A stretch of DNA of 46,983 bases from Microvirga arabica (GCF_016811235.1 NZ_JAFBID010000048.1:1-46983); one strand, 5' to 3'. Positions 1 through 8,345 are shown, numbered from the stretch's first letter. Notes: generated from the sequence alone by a model not told the origin. Translations and numbers: made by a program.

Positions 1-713
1 GCGAGAGCGGCCTCAGGGTCGACGATGCCGCCGCCTCCGATCCCACAGACCTCATCCTGAGGAGCAGACGAAGTCTGCGTCTCGAAGGATCCAGTGCTCT
101 CTGGAACCTCCTTCGAGACGCCGCTGCCGCGGCTCCTCAGGATGAGGTCGGAGAATCGTGTTGCAGGAGCAGGAGCCCAAGCAAAGGCCCGTGGAGCGGC
201 GCGTGGCGACTCAACAATAGCTTCTGCCTCACCGATCTCCGCCCCAATGCACGCGAGCAGGCGGCTCATGTTGTCGATGCCGCCGGCCTGGAAATAGGCT
301 TCCATCCCGTCGCAGAGTTCCCGCGAAACGGTGGCGTAGGCTGCGAGCCGGGGGTCGGGGCGATCATCGCCCGGAAGCACAGCAAGCTTCACGCCCTGCA
401 GGCGGCACGCGGCCGACAGGCGCTCCAGTCCGTAGCGCCAGTAATCGAGGCCGCCGAGGCAGCGCACGAGCACGAAGCGCGCTTTTGACGCCGTGTTGTC
501 GATGTAGAGATCGACCGAGAGAGGATGGCGCAGGCGGCGCAAGGATGCGAGGCGCAGCGAGGGTCCGCCCGCCCTTAATCTGTGGGCAGCCGCCAGCGCG
601 CCGAGGTCACTGTCCGCAAACGAGAGGACGACGATATCCCCGGGAGGCTGCTGGAGGTCGATCGCCTCCTGGCCTTCCTCAAGGGAAACCGTCGTGACCG
701 GAAGGAGATGCAT
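1..713 (-). CDS. cobN: Cobaltochelatase subunit CobN, N-terminal part (runs off the left edge)
   Basis: Large subunit of the aerobic CobNST cobaltochelatase, which inserts cobalt into hydrogenobyrinic acid a,c-diamide in the cytoplasm. The minus frame stays open from the ATG at 711-713 to base 1 (237 codons) and begins MHLLPVTTVSLEEGQEAIDL, followed by CobN-like segments such as LRLASLRRLRHPLSVD, RCLGGLDYWRYGLERL and AVLPGDDRPDP. Only the first fifth or so of a normally about 1,250-residue protein is present. The ATG is one base after the cobW stop (TGA-C-ATG), so the two are probably translationally coupled. Residues about 189-221 are encoded by a 98-bp palindromic repeat rather than family sequence; the frame survives. 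Identification rests on recognised family motifs and on the cobW neighbour. Confidence 0.85.
   Translation of the reverse strand, partial: MHLLPVTTVSLEEGQEAIDLQQPPGDIVVLSFADSDLGALAAAHRLRAGGPSLRLASLRRLRHPLSVDLYIDNTASKARFVLVRCLGGLDYWRYGLERLSAACRLQGVKLAVLPGDDRPDPRLAAYATVSRELCDGMEAYFQAGGIDNMSRLLACIGAEIGEAEAIVESPRAAPRAFAWAPAPATRFSDLILRSRGSGVSKEVPESTGSFETQTSSAPQDEVCGIGGGGIVDPEAAL
50..147. repeat. 98-bp palindromic repeat inside cobN
   Basis: The outer 16-bp arms, CCTCATCCTGAGGAGC at 50-65 and its exact reverse complement at 132-147, enclose a second inverted pair, GTCTCGAAGGA at 79-89 and TCCTTCGAGAC at 109-119. The unit resembles the mobile palindromic intergenic repeats common in Rhizobiales, but here it sits within the cobN reading frame and is translated without a stop. 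Its length is not a multiple of three, so the flanks must have contributed bases to keep the frame. Confidence 0.85.
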
Positions 714-714
714 G

Positions 715-1752
715 TCATCCCGCGCGCAAGGCGGCTTCGACGGCCTTCACGTCGAAGCCTTTGAGGCCGATCACCACCATGCGTCCGTCGCGCGCCTCAT
801 TGACCTTCCACGGCCGGTCGAAGTGATGCGCAACGCGCTGGCCGACGCCCTGCACCACGAGGCGCATGGGCTTGCCGTTCACCGGCGCGAAGCCCTTGAT
901 GCGCAGCACGCCGGCAGCCTCGGCCGCGCGCTCCACGCGGGCGACGAGAACTTCCGGGGTCGCAACGGCATCGACGGGGATCGCGATGCTCTCGAAATCG
1001 TCGTGGTCGTGATCGTCCTCCGTCTCGTGATGAGAGGGGCGGGCGTCGAGATCGGCCTCTGCCGCGGCGCCCATTCCGAGCAGCACGGTCGGGTCCACCT
1101 TGCCGTGAGCGGCCTCGATCACCTTCACGGCGCGGGGCAGGTGCTCGTTGATCTCGGCCAGGACCTTGCTCTTGTCGGCGGCCTGCATCTGGTCGGTCTT
1201 GTTGAGGATGACGAGGTCAGCACAGAGCAACTGGTCCTCGAACACCTCCTCCAGCGGGTTCTCGTGATCGACGGAGGTATCTGCCGCGCGCTGGGCTTCG
1301 AGCGCATCCGGATCGTCGGCGAAGGCGCCGGACGCAACGGCCGGACCGTCCACTACGGCGACCACGCCATCCACCGTCACGCGGGAGCGAATTTCGGGCC
1401 AGTTGAAGGCGCGGACCAGGGGCTTCGGCAGGGCGAGGCCGGAAGTCTCGATGAGAATGTGCTCCGGCGGGTTGGGTCGGTTGAGCAGGATGTTCAGGGC
1501 GGGCACGAAATCGTCCGCCACCGTGCAGCAGATGCAGCCGTTGGGCAGTTCCACGATATCGTCCTGCGTGCAGCCCTCGATGCCGCAGCCCTCGATGAAG
1601 GAGCCGTCGAAGCCGAGGTCGCCGAACTCGTTGACGAGAACCGCAAGGCGGCGCCCATTGGCATTCTCAAGCAAGTGGCGCACCAGGGTGGTTTTGCCGG
1701 CCCCGAGGAATCCGGTGATGATCGTGCAGGGGATCTTCGAGAGATCGCTCAT
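715..1752 (-). CDS. cobW: CobW, G3E-family GTPase/metallochaperone of cobalamin synthesis
   Basis: P-loop GTPase of the COG0523 family that in cob operons is thought to deliver cobalt to CobN. Visible: Walker A GFLGAGKT (residues 14-21), the metal-binding CxCC-type motif GCICC (72-76), ETSGLALPKP, guanine-specificity NKTD (184-187), a His/Asp-rich metal-binding stretch (241-250), and a C-terminal CobW domain. The 345-residue length is normal. It is third in the minus operon hupE-DUF1636-cobW-cobN, 39 bp after the DUF1636 gene and one base before cobN. Expression is probably governed by the cobalamin riboswitch upstream of hupE. Confidence 0.93.
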   Translation of the reverse strand: MSDLSKIPCTIITGFLGAGKTTLVRHLLENANGRRLAVLVNEFGDLGFDGSFIEGCGIEGCTQDDIVELPNGCICCTVADDFVPALNILLNRPNPPEHILIETSGLALPKPLVRAFNWPEIRSRVTVDGVVAVVDGPAVASGAFADDPDALEAQRAADTSVDHENPLEEVFEDQLLCADLVILNKTDQMQAADKSKVLAEINEHLPRAVKVIEAAHGKVDPTVLLGMGAAAEADLDARPSHHETEDDHDHDDFESIAIPVDAVATPEVLVARVERAAEAAGVLRIKGFAPVNGKPMRLVVQGVGQRVAHHFDRPWKVNEARDGRMVVIGLKGFDVKAVEAALRAG

Positions 1753-1791
1753 GAAAGCTTGCCTTTCGGCGGCGTGTCTCAGGCCGCGCTG

Positions 1792-2175
1792 TTAAGTCTT
1801 GAACGGAGGAATGCGGGCGACCACGCCTTTGCGGAACGCCTCCGGCCGCTCGCGCCACGGCACGAGGCCGTCGGCGGTTGCTGCATAGCGGCGCAGCCCG
1901 TCGAGAATGGTCTCCACCGAAGTGTCGGCGCTCAGATCCCCATAGATGTAGGTCCATCGCCCGGGGCCGGAGACCGCGATGGTGCAGGGGCGCTTGCACA
2001 CGGAGAGGCACTCGACCGGCTCCACACGCACTTTGGGCGCGTCGGGGTGCTCAAGCGCTTCGGTCAGCGCCCGGTGAAGGATCGCGCCGGGCCGGAGCGC
2101 CTTGTCGTCCGGGCCACCCGCCTGACGGCAGGCGACGCAGACATGCAGGCAGATCTCCTCAGGGGGTGAGGTCAT
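1792..2175 (-). CDS. DUF1636 family metal-binding protein
   Basis: A 127-residue protein of the DUF1636 family, commonly found beside cobW in alphaproteobacteria. Cysteines lie in CLHVCVACRQAG near the N-terminus and in VECLSVCKRPC in the middle, an arrangement like thioredoxin-fold [2Fe-2S] or metal-binding proteins. A longer frame starts at 2202, but that overlaps the end of hupE; the ATG at 2175, 19 bp after the hupE stop, gives the family-like N-terminus. Its position between a putative cobalt permease and CobW suggests a role in cobalt handling or redox during corrin synthesis, which is inference. Confidence 0.8.
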   Translation of the reverse strand: MTSPPEEICLHVCVACRQAGGPDDKALRPGAILHRALTEALEHPDAPKVRVEPVECLSVCKRPCTIAVSGPGRWTYIYGDLSADTSVETILDGLRRYAATADGLVPWRERPEAFRKGVVARIPPFKT

Positions 2176-2194
2176 CGCTTGTGAGCCGATCCGC

Positions 2195-2818
2195 TCAGGC
2201 AAAAGCTGGCAGGGCGAGGAAGGCCGCGCCTGTGACCGCGATGGTTAGACCTGCGAGACGCAGGGCGGGAGCGGCGAGTGTGCCCTTCGCAACCGAGCGG
2301 GCGGCAAAAGCCACCCCCGTGGTCAGCGCGGTCTGTATCGTCACGAGACCGATGAGATAGGCGGCAAGCGGGGTGGCTTCGGCGCCGATGATCGACTCGC
2401 CCAGGGCGTAGCCATGCACGGCGCCGCCGGCCGCGAACAGAGCGGCAATCAAACCATAGGGCAGGTTGGTGCGCATCGTCGCCGCAAGGCCGAGGGCTAC
2501 GACGCTGAGCGCCACGAGAAGTTCCGCGTAGGGCAGGTCGGCGCTCATCAGGTGCAGGCCGACACCAGCCGCCATGGCCACGAGCCAGAAGGCCGGAAGC
2601 ATGAGCCCACGGGCAAAGCGCGAGGCGACGAGGCCGACACCCACGAGGGCGGCGAGGTGATCGAGACCGATGACCGGGTGGCCGAGACCCGAAAGCAGGC
2701 CCTGGGTGAAGGTGGCCGGAATCATGCCGCCCATGGGGTGGTGGGCGAAGGCCGGCGTCGCTGCGGCAAGGCCGGCGAGCGTCAGGGCAAGAAGGCGGGT
2801 CTTGGGCAGAATCGTCAT
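2195..2818 (-). CDS. hupE: HupE/UreJ-family membrane protein, probable cobalt (or nickel) permease
   Basis: A 207-residue integral membrane protein: an N-terminal signal or first helix ending ATPAFA, followed by the conserved HHPMGG metal-binding start of the mature protein, then about six hydrophobic helices with HPVIGLDHLAAL. HupE/UreJ proteins are secondary transporters of Ni or Co. The cobalamin riboswitch directly upstream and the cobW-cobN genes downstream favour cobalt. The frame extends to 3025, but that extension runs into the riboswitch; the ATG at 2818 has GGAGAG just upstream and a proper signal sequence. It is first in the minus operon. Confidence 0.87.
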   Translation of the reverse strand: MTILPKTRLLALTLAGLAAATPAFAHHPMGGMIPATFTQGLLSGLGHPVIGLDHLAALVGVGLVASRFARGLMLPAFWLVAMAAGVGLHLMSADLPYAELLVALSVVALGLAATMRTNLPYGLIAALFAAGGAVHGYALGESIIGAEATPLAAYLIGLVTIQTALTTGVAFAARSVAKGTLAAPALRLAGLTIAVTGAAFLALPAFA

Positions 2819-2823
2819 CGTTC

Positions 2824-2855
2824 TCTCCGTCGGGAGACTCGTGGTTTTTCGAGTC
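2824..2855 (-). promoter_or_regulatory. Tandem hairpins covering the hupE ribosome-binding site
   Basis: On the minus strand a hairpin GACTCG...CGAGTC (2836-2855) is followed at once by TCTCC-CGAC-GGAGA (2824-2837), which pairs the GGAGA Shine-Dalgarno of hupE. The two overlap by a couple of bases, so they could be alternatives. This fits translational control by the riboswitch through ribosome-site sequestration, as is known for Gram-negative cobalamin riboswitches. Confidence 0.55.
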
Positions 2856-2943
2856 TGTTGAGCTTCCACGGACGGAACCGAACGACGGTGGGTCATTCGA
2901 CTACGGTCACCGCCGGCACACCCCGTCCAGCAGACCCGATAGA

Positions 2944-3115
2944 AGCAAAGGCTGACGGCAGGTCTCCTGGCTCGCGGGTCGATGCTTTTCGCTGCCGCCT
3001 TCCCGGGATTAGATCCCAGTGGCATTTGGAGCGAAGGCTCGCCGCTTACAGTTGCGGGGGCAGCCGCGGTGTCTCACCGCATTCCCTTTTCACCCCGTTG
3101 CCGGGGCACCGTCAC
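2944..3115 (-). promoter_or_regulatory. Cobalamin (B12) riboswitch upstream of hupE
   Basis: Read on the minus strand, the region has the full class signature in order: GGTGCCCCGGCA, GGGAATGCGGTGAGAC, CCCCCGCAACTGTAAGC, the B12-box AATGCCACTGG, then GAGCCAGGAGACCTGCC. These are the conserved blocks of the classical adenosylcobalamin riboswitch. The 3' end lies about 125 nt before the hupE ATG. High B12 is expected to shut down hupE and the genes behind it. Confidence 0.95.
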
Positions 3116-3232
3116 CCCCATGCTTAGCTGGCCAGGGGGGATGTTTCAAGCCTGGGCATCGGGCATGGCCGGCCTTGAAATCGGGTCTCAGCCTGTTCAT
3201 GGTGCGGCCCTTCCACAGGAAAGCAGGCCGGG

Positions 3233-3838
3233 ATGACCCAGGACGAAGAGGCGCGCCACCGCGCCAAGATGATCAAGCGTAAGGAGGTGCAGGACCGGGA
3301 GGTCGCCTCCAAAACCGTCGAGAAGGGGCTCCTCATCGTCCATACCGGCCCAGGCAAGGGCAAGTCGACGGCCGCCTTCGGCCTGATGCTGCGGGCGCTC
3401 GGGCGCGGTTTTCGCGTTGGCGTGGTGCAGTTCATCAAGGGTGCCTGGGAGACCGGCGAGCGCATGGCGCTGGACCGCTTCGCCGATCAGGTGGAGTGGC
3501 ACACCATGGGCGAGGGCTTTACCTGGGAAACCCAGGACCGCTCCCGCGACGTGGCGGCGGCCGAGCGGGCCTGGGAGACGGTGAAGGAGCTGATGGCTCG
3601 GGATGATATTCGCCTCCTGGTGCTGGACGAGCTCAACATAGCGCTGCGCTACGAGTACCTAGACCTGACCGAGGTGGTCGAAACCCTGAGGCAGCGCCGG
3701 CCCGATCTGCACATCGTGGTTACGGGCCGCAATGCGAAGCCGGAACTGATCGAGGCGGCCGATCTCGTCACCGAGATGACCCTGGTGAAGCACCATTTCG
3801 CTGCCGGCGTGAAGGCCCAGGAAGGCGTGGAGTTCTAG
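3233..3838 (+). CDS. cobO: Cob(I)yrinic acid a,c-diamide adenosyltransferase
   Basis: CobO/BtuR-type corrinoid adenosyltransferase, 201 residues. It transfers the 5'-deoxyadenosyl group of ATP to the cobalt of cob(I)yrinic acid diamide. The P-loop GPGKGKST is at 39-46, followed by GVVQFIKG, the Walker B-like LLVLDELNIAL and the C-terminal VTEMTLVKHHF. It is divergent from the riboswitch-hupE operon, with about 117 bp between the aptamer and its ATG holding both promoters. The next gene, cobQ, begins at the base after its stop codon (TAG-ATG), so the two are one transcription unit. No riboswitch is seen on the plus strand. Confidence 0.95.
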   Translation: MTQDEEARHRAKMIKRKEVQDREVASKTVEKGLLIVHTGPGKGKSTAAFGLMLRALGRGFRVGVVQFIKGAWETGERMALDRFADQVEWHTMGEGFTWETQDRSRDVAAAERAWETVKELMARDDIRLLVLDELNIALRYEYLDLTEVVETLRQRRPDLHIVVTGRNAKPELIEAADLVTEMTLVKHHFAAGVKAQEGVEF

Positions 3839-5296
3839 ATGCGCGCGCTCATGGTGCAGGGCACCGGCTCCAATGTGGGCAAGTCGCTCCTGGTGGCGGG
3901 CCTGTGCCGGGTGTTCGCGCGCAAGGGCTTGAGGGTCCGGCCGTTCAAGCCGCAGAACATGTCCAACAATGCCGCCGTCACGGCCGATGGCGGCGAGATC
4001 GGCCGAGCCCAGGCGCTGCAGGCGCGGGCGGCGGGCGTGGCACCCAGCGTCCATATGAACCCGGTGCTGCTGAAGCCCCAGAGCGAGATCGGCTCGCAGG
4101 TGGTGGTGCAGGGGCGCGTGGTCGGCACGGCGAAGGCGCGCGAGTACCAGTCCTGGAAGCCGCGCCTCATGGAGGCGGTCCTCGACAGCTTTTCGCAGCT
4201 CTCCGGCGAAGCCGACCTCGTGCTCGTCGAAGGGGCGGGCTCGGCGTCCGAGGTGAACCTCCGCGCCGGAGACATCGCCAATATGGGCTTTGCCCGCGCG
4301 GCGAATGTGCCCGTGGTGCTGGTGGGCGATATCGACCGGGGCGGGGTCATCGCCAGTCTTGTCGGCACCAAGGCGGTAGTCGACGAAGCGGATGCCGCGA
4401 TGATCCGCGGCTTTATCGTCAACCGCTTCCGGGGCGATCCGGCCCTGTTCGAAAGCGGCATGCGCATTGTAAGCGAGCGCACCGGCTGGCCGGCGCTCGG
4501 CCTCGTGCCGCATTTTCCTGACGCCGCCCGCCTTCCGGCGGAGGATGGGTTGGGGTTGCGGCGTGAGGGGCGCAAGGGCTCGGTCGTGATCGCCGTGCCG
4601 GTGACGCCGTGGATCTCCAACTTCGACGACCTTGATCCCCTGCGCGAGGAACCGGGCGTGGAGGTGGTTCTGGTCGAAGCCGGTCAGCCTCTGCCGGTGG
4701 AAGCGGCGCTCGTGCTGCTGCCGGGCTCCAAAACCACCATCGACGACCTGCTCTTCATCCGCCGGCAGGGCTGGGACATCGACCTCAAGGCGCATGTGCG
4801 TCGAGGCGGACGGGTGCTCGGCCTCTGCGGCGGCTACCAGATGCTGGGGCAGCGGATCGACGATCCTTTCGGCATCGAAGGAGAGGCGGGCCGCACCATT
4901 GAGGGCCTCGGGCTTCTCGACGTGTCGACCACGCTGACAGCAGAGAAACGGCTGGAGGCCGTGACAGGCGCCACGATCCCCGACGGAACGCCGCTTTCCG
5001 GCTACGAGATGCATATCGGCGAGACATCGGGACCAGACGCATCGCGGCAGCCCTTCGCGCGACTGGCGAATGGACACGCTGATGGAGCCGTCTCGGCCGA
5101 TGGCCGCGTGGCGGGCACCTACGTGCACGGCCTCTTCGCCGACGATCGCCAGCGAGCGCGATGGCTCAAGCTGTTAGGCGCCGAGACGAGCGATCTGGCC
5201 TACGAGGCTCTGGTCGACGATATCCTCGACCGCTTCGCCGATCACCTCGAGGCGCATCTCGATTGCGAGCGGCTGCTGGCGATCAGCGCCCGATGA
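3839..5296 (+). CDS. cobQ: Cobyric acid synthase (glutamine-hydrolysing)
   Basis: Amidates four carboxyl groups of adenosyl-cobyrinic acid a,c-diamide. The 485 residues comprise an N-terminal synthetase domain ([32 protein letters not shown]) and a C-terminal class I glutaminase domain with nucleophile Cys330 in GLCGGYQM and His430 in GTYVHGLF. Length and motifs are complete. The ATG directly abuts the cobO stop. Its last 14 bp overlap tail-to-tail with cbiB on the opposite strand. A long open frame antisense to this gene (3659-5128) reflects codon bias and is not a gene. Confidence 0.95.
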   Translation: MRALMVQGTGSNVGKSLLVAGLCRVFARKGLRVRPFKPQNMSNNAAVTADGGEIGRAQALQARAAGVAPSVHMNPVLLKPQSEIGSQVVVQGRVVGTAKAREYQSWKPRLMEAVLDSFSQLSGEADLVLVEGAGSASEVNLRAGDIANMGFARAANVPVVLVGDIDRGGVIASLVGTKAVVDEADAAMIRGFIVNRFRGDPALFESGMRIVSERTGWPALGLVPHFPDAARLPAEDGLGLRREGRKGSVVIAVPVTPWISNFDDLDPLREEPGVEVVLVEAGQPLPVEAALVLLPGSKTTIDDLLFIRRQGWDIDLKAHVRRGGRVLGLCGGYQMLGQRIDDPFGIEGEAGRTIEGLGLLDVSTTLTAEKRLEAVTGATIPDGTPLSGYEMHIGETSGPDASRQPFARLANGHADGAVSADGRVAGTYVHGLFADDRQRARWLKLLGAETSDLAYEALVDDILDRFADHLEAHLDCERLLAISAR

Positions 5297-6269
5297 TCCA
5301 GGCCAGCAACGCCGATCCCGCAGCGAGACCGAAGAGCAGCGCGCAGGCCGTGCGGTAGAGGGCAAGCGCCCGGTCGATGTCGTCGGCCGTTGCCTCCGCG
5401 CGTCCATTTCCCATCCAGTGATCTTCGACCCGGACGTCGCCATAGACGCGCGGTCCCGCAAGCCGCAGGCCCAGCGCTCCTGCCATTGCGGCCTCGGGCC
5501 AGCCGGCATTGGGCGAGCGGTGATGAGAGGCATCGCGGCGGACAGCGCGCCATGCATTCAGGGGAGAGGCTCCCCGATGCAGGGCAGCTGCAGCAACGAT
5601 GAGAAGCGCCGACAGGCGCGAGGCGGGCAGGTTCACCAGATCGTCGAACCGCGCCGCCGCCCAGCCGAAGGCCTCGTGCCGGGGCGTGCGGTGGCCGATC
5701 ATGCTGTCGGCGGTGTTGGCCGCCTTGTAGAGCGCCGCGCCCGGCAGGCCGCCGAAGCCGAGCCAGAAGGCGGGCGCCACGATTCCGTCGGAGAAGTTTT
5801 CCGCCAGGCTCTCGATTGCGGCGCGGGAGACTCCCGCCTCGTCGAGCCTCTGCGGATTGCGCCCGACGATCATGGAGACGGCCCTGCGCCCGCCTTCAAT
5901 TCCATCCTCGCGCAGCCCCTTCGACACGGCCGCCACATGCTCGTGCAGGCTGCGCTGGGCGATGAGGCTGCTGGCGAGAATGGCCAGGAGAAGAATTCCG
6001 ATGAGGCCGAGTGGCTGGAGGAGCGCGCTCAGCGCCCAGGCCGTCAGTCCTGTTGCGGTAAGCAGAACCAGGAGCGCCACGATGCCGGCCATGCGCCGCT
6101 CCCGGAAGGACCAAGCGTCCCGGTTCAAACCCTGGTCGAGCCCCTTGATCAGCCGCCCGATCCAGGTGACGGGATGGCCGATCGCCGTGTAAAGGCGGTC
6201 GGGATAGCCCACAGCCGCCTCCGCCGCGAGGGCGAGGCACAAGATCGGGAGGCTGTCGGAGAGGGCCAT
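5283..6269 (-). CDS. cbiB: Adenosylcobinamide-phosphate synthase CbiB (CobD in Pseudomonas nomenclature)
   Basis: Membrane enzyme that joins (R)-1-amino-2-propanol (phosphate) to adenosylcobyric acid. The 328 residues show several hydrophobic helices and family motifs [51 protein letters not shown] and [15 protein letters not shown]. The start at 6269 matches the family N-terminus ([18 protein letters not shown]); the longer frame upstream would cross into cobC. It is an orphan on the minus strand between plus-strand cobQ (14-bp convergent overlap) and cobC (start codons two bases apart), so its promoter must lie inside cobC. Confidence 0.93.
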   Translation of the reverse strand: MALSDSLPILCLALAAEAAVGYPDRLYTAIGHPVTWIGRLIKGLDQGLNRDAWSFRERRMAGIVALLVLLTATGLTAWALSALLQPLGLIGILLLAILASSLIAQRSLHEHVAAVSKGLREDGIEGGRRAVSMIVGRNPQRLDEAGVSRAAIESLAENFSDGIVAPAFWLGFGGLPGAALYKAANTADSMIGHRTPRHEAFGWAAARFDDLVNLPASRLSALLIVAAAALHRGASPLNAWRAVRRDASHHRSPNAGWPEAAMAGALGLRLAGPRVYGDVRVEDHWMGNGRAEATADDIDRALALYRTACALLFGLAAGSALLAWIIGR

Positions 6270-6271
6270 GG

Positions 6272-7285
6272 GTGAACGGGATGGGTGAGATGCGGATCTG
6301 GCACGGGGGCGATCTGGACGAGGCCCGGCGGCTGTTTCCGCAGGCACCCGAGCCATGGATCGACCTGTCGACGGGGATCAACCCCATAGCCTATCCGGTG
6401 CCCCTCTTGCCAGCCTCCCTGTTCGAGCGGTTGCCGTCGCCGGCCGATCACCGGGATCTCGAGGCAGCAGCCCGGGAAGCCTATGGCGCCAACGATGCCG
6501 CGATGGTGGTTGCGGCGCCCGGCACGCAGGTTCTGATCAGCCTGATACCGCATCTGCGCTCACGTTCGCGTGTCGCCATCCTGGGACCAACCTATGCGGA
6601 GCATGCCTATGCCTGGCGCAACGCCGGGCACGACGTGGACGAAGTCCCGTCTCCGGACCGTCTCGACAGTGCGAATGTGGCGGTCGTGGTCAATCCCAAC
6701 AATCCCGATGGCCGACTGCTGGACCGCGAGACCCTGCTTCGCCTGGCCGAGCATCTGCGCCCCCAGGGTGGGTGGCTTGTGGTGGATGAGGCCTTTGCCG
6801 ATTTCGACGCCGGCGAGAGCCTCGCGCCTGTGTTGCCAGCCAATGCAGTTGTCCTGCGCTCCTTCGGCAAGACCTATGGCCTGGCGGGGCTTAGGATCGG
6901 CTTCGCGGTGGCGCCGGAGCCGATCGCCGCGAGGTTGAGATCGGCGCTCGGGCCCTGGGCCGTGTCGGGGCCTGCCCTGGAGGCGGGTCGGAAGGCTCTG
7001 CGCGACCGGGAATGGCTTGAGGCGACCCGAGCGGACCGCACCGTCGACGCCCGCCGCCTGGACGCTCTCCTGAGCTCGGTTTCAGACGCGACCCTGCGAG
7101 GCACGATCCTCTATCGTCTGCTCGAAAGCTCCTCGGCAGGCCGACTTTTCCGGGCGCTGGGAGAGCATGGCATCTGGGTGAGGCGGTTTCAGTACAGCCC
7201 GCATCTGCTCAGATTCGGGCTGCCCCGCGATGAAGCAGAGTGGCGGCGTCTTGAAGCGGTATTGACCCGCTTTTCTTTAAGCTAA
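6272..7285 (+). CDS. cobC: L-threonine-O-3-phosphate decarboxylase CobC (aminotransferase class I fold)
   Basis: PLP enzyme that makes the aminopropanol (phosphate) side-chain donor used by CbiB. The motif RIWHGGDLDEA and LSTGINP open the protein; the Schiff-base lysine is Lys200 in SFGKTYGLAGLRIGF, with VDEAFADF before it and LRFGLP near the end. About 337 residues from the GTG at 6272; ATGs at 6281 and 6290 are also possible starts, and 6290 (MRIWHGG) looks closest to the family. Its start is adjacent to the cbiB start on the other strand, so either readthrough from cobOQ across cbiB or a promoter inside cbiB is needed. Confidence 0.93.
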   Translation: MNGMGEMRIWHGGDLDEARRLFPQAPEPWIDLSTGINPIAYPVPLLPASLFERLPSPADHRDLEAAAREAYGANDAAMVVAAPGTQVLISLIPHLRSRSRVAILGPTYAEHAYAWRNAGHDVDEVPSPDRLDSANVAVVVNPNNPDGRLLDRETLLRLAEHLRPQGGWLVVDEAFADFDAGESLAPVLPANAVVLRSFGKTYGLAGLRIGFAVAPEPIAARLRSALGPWAVSGPALEAGRKALRDREWLEATRADRTVDARRLDALLSSVSDATLRGTILYRLLESSSAGRLFRALGEHGIWVRRFQYSPHLLRFGLPRDEAEWRRLEAVLTRFSLS

Positions 7286-7883
7286 GCGTCCGTTTCTTCA
7301 TCGATCAGAAAAAAGGAAAGCCGCGCCCAGTTTATAAAACCGGTTCGCGGCTCTAGCCGTATCTGCCCCCACCGACACGGTAGTTTCTTAAAGTATATGT
7401 TTGGTCAACGTGTGTATAATCGTTCCGCTTCAATGAAAAAACCATAAGCTGATTTGTCCGCTAAATGGAGTAGTGGAAATTACGTAGGCCCCTGCGGCCA
7501 AGCTTATGCCTAGGCATGAAAACTGCGTGGAATAAACTTGGCTATTCGCTCGATGGCGGCTCGAAGACAGTCCTTAAATTCGTTCAAACAAAAGGATTAC
7601 CGTCCCATAGGCTTCGAGGCCGTTTGCTTTCGGAACGGAAACCGCGTCTTGGGAAAGCATCTTGCGATCTTTGCAGCGCAAAGTGTCGCACCTCTCTGAT
7701 CCAGGAGGCCTTTTGGGGGGGTGTCCACCGGTTCGCCGGACACCTGTCCCCGTCCGTCGCCGAGCCCGAACGATACGATCGCTATTGTGATGATCGGGGA
7801 TGTTGAGCGAGGAACCAGCCGATAGCGCCTGAGTTCAGCCCTCTGACATGGCCTGAGGACATGGCCCTGAAGGAGAGCATCTC
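7286..7883. other. Intergenic stretch without a convincing gene
   Basis: About 600 bp with lower GC than the flanks, especially 7370-7480. A 96-codon frame (7516-7806) has no family resemblance, no Shine-Dalgarno and odd composition, so it is not called. Structures seen: a hairpin around 7319-7353 (GCCGCG/CGCGGC) after cobC without a T-run, the palindrome TGCCTAGGCA near 7507, and a stem-loop at about 7720-7745 (GGTGT/ACACC with an inner CCGG-TTCG-CCGG). The promoter of the small gene at 7884 probably lies at the right end. Confidence 0.5.
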
Positions 7884-8054
7884 ATGAACACCCGAAGCTG
7901 GACGGCGCTCGCGCTCGTCGCCCTTGCCGTTGTCGTCGTCTTCTTCGCGCTTCGCGAAACGCACTCCGATCCGGAGGGCGCACCGGGCCGGGCCGCCAGC
8001 CAGGAGACGATCAAGCCGATCCCGTCCAACCCGGATACGGTCGCTCCGCGCTGA
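7884..8054 (+). CDS. Small single-helix membrane protein (56 residues)
   Basis: The short frame begins MNTRSWTALALVALAVVVVF, one hydrophobic helix directly after a few polar residues, then a hydrophilic tail of about 30 residues rich in Pro, Asp and Ser ending DTVAPR. AAGGAGAG lies 7 bases before the ATG, a good Shine-Dalgarno. It is probably anchored in the inner membrane with its tail in the periplasm. No family is recognised. It stands alone between the cob block and the minus-strand gene at 8091. Confidence 0.6.
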   Translation: MNTRSWTALALVALAVVVVFFALRETHSDPEGAPGRAASQETIKPIPSNPDTVAPR

Positions 8055-8090
8055 TCGGGCACGGAGCTGCTCAGGTTGGTTTCGCTGTGC

Positions 8091-8345
8091 CTACCGCCTC
8101 AGGCGTTTCACGTTGGCACGGACTTTCTTGCGATATCCCTTGACGATCGCGTGAGCGGAGCCGCCGGCGGCAAGCACGGCGGCCGCCTCGGTGAAAGCCG
8201 TGATCTTCTCCGTCACCATGAGCATGTTCTCGGCCGGGGAGCCCCGGCCCATCGCAGCATGTGACATACGGGTCCAGATCACCGCCTGCGCCTCGAAGGC
8301 CAGCATCGTGGTGTCTGTTGCGAGTTTCATCCAGGGTAAGAGCAT
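8091..8345 (-). CDS. Hypothetical protein, 84 residues, basic C-terminus
   Basis: An alanine-rich, probably helical protein starting MLLPWMKLATDTTMLAFEAQ and ending with a strongly basic tail (KGYRKKVRANVKRLRR). I chose the ATG at 8345 because CAGGAG lies five bases upstream; an ATG at 8381 and longer frames lack this. The mid-part (NMLMVTEKITAFTEAAAVLAAGGS) recalls small phasin-like proteins of Rhizobiales, but the match is too weak for a name. It is divergent from the DUF6894-type gene at 8569. Confidence 0.6.
   Translation of the reverse strand: MLLPWMKLATDTTMLAFEAQAVIWTRMSHAAMGRGSPAENMLMVTEKITAFTEAAAVLAAGGSAHAIVKGYRKKVRANVKRLRR

Noticed and set aside
694..2169. 491-codon plus-strand open frame opposite cobW and the DUF1636 gene
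   Set aside because: It is antisense to two well-recognised genes, its product matches no family, and long open frames opposite high-GC genes are expected by codon bias.
3659..5128. 489-codon minus-strand open frame opposite cobQ
   Set aside because: The protein is His/Arg/Ala-rich with no recognisable domain, as expected for the shadow of a GC-rich gene; cobQ has all motifs.
7319..7353. Hairpin after cobC as a Rho-independent terminator
   Set aside because: The stem GCCGCG/CGCGGC has a long AT-rich loop and no T-run follows on the plus strand.
7516..7806. 96-codon plus-strand frame in the gap after cobC
   Set aside because: There is no Shine-Dalgarno, no family resemblance and no membrane or signal pattern.
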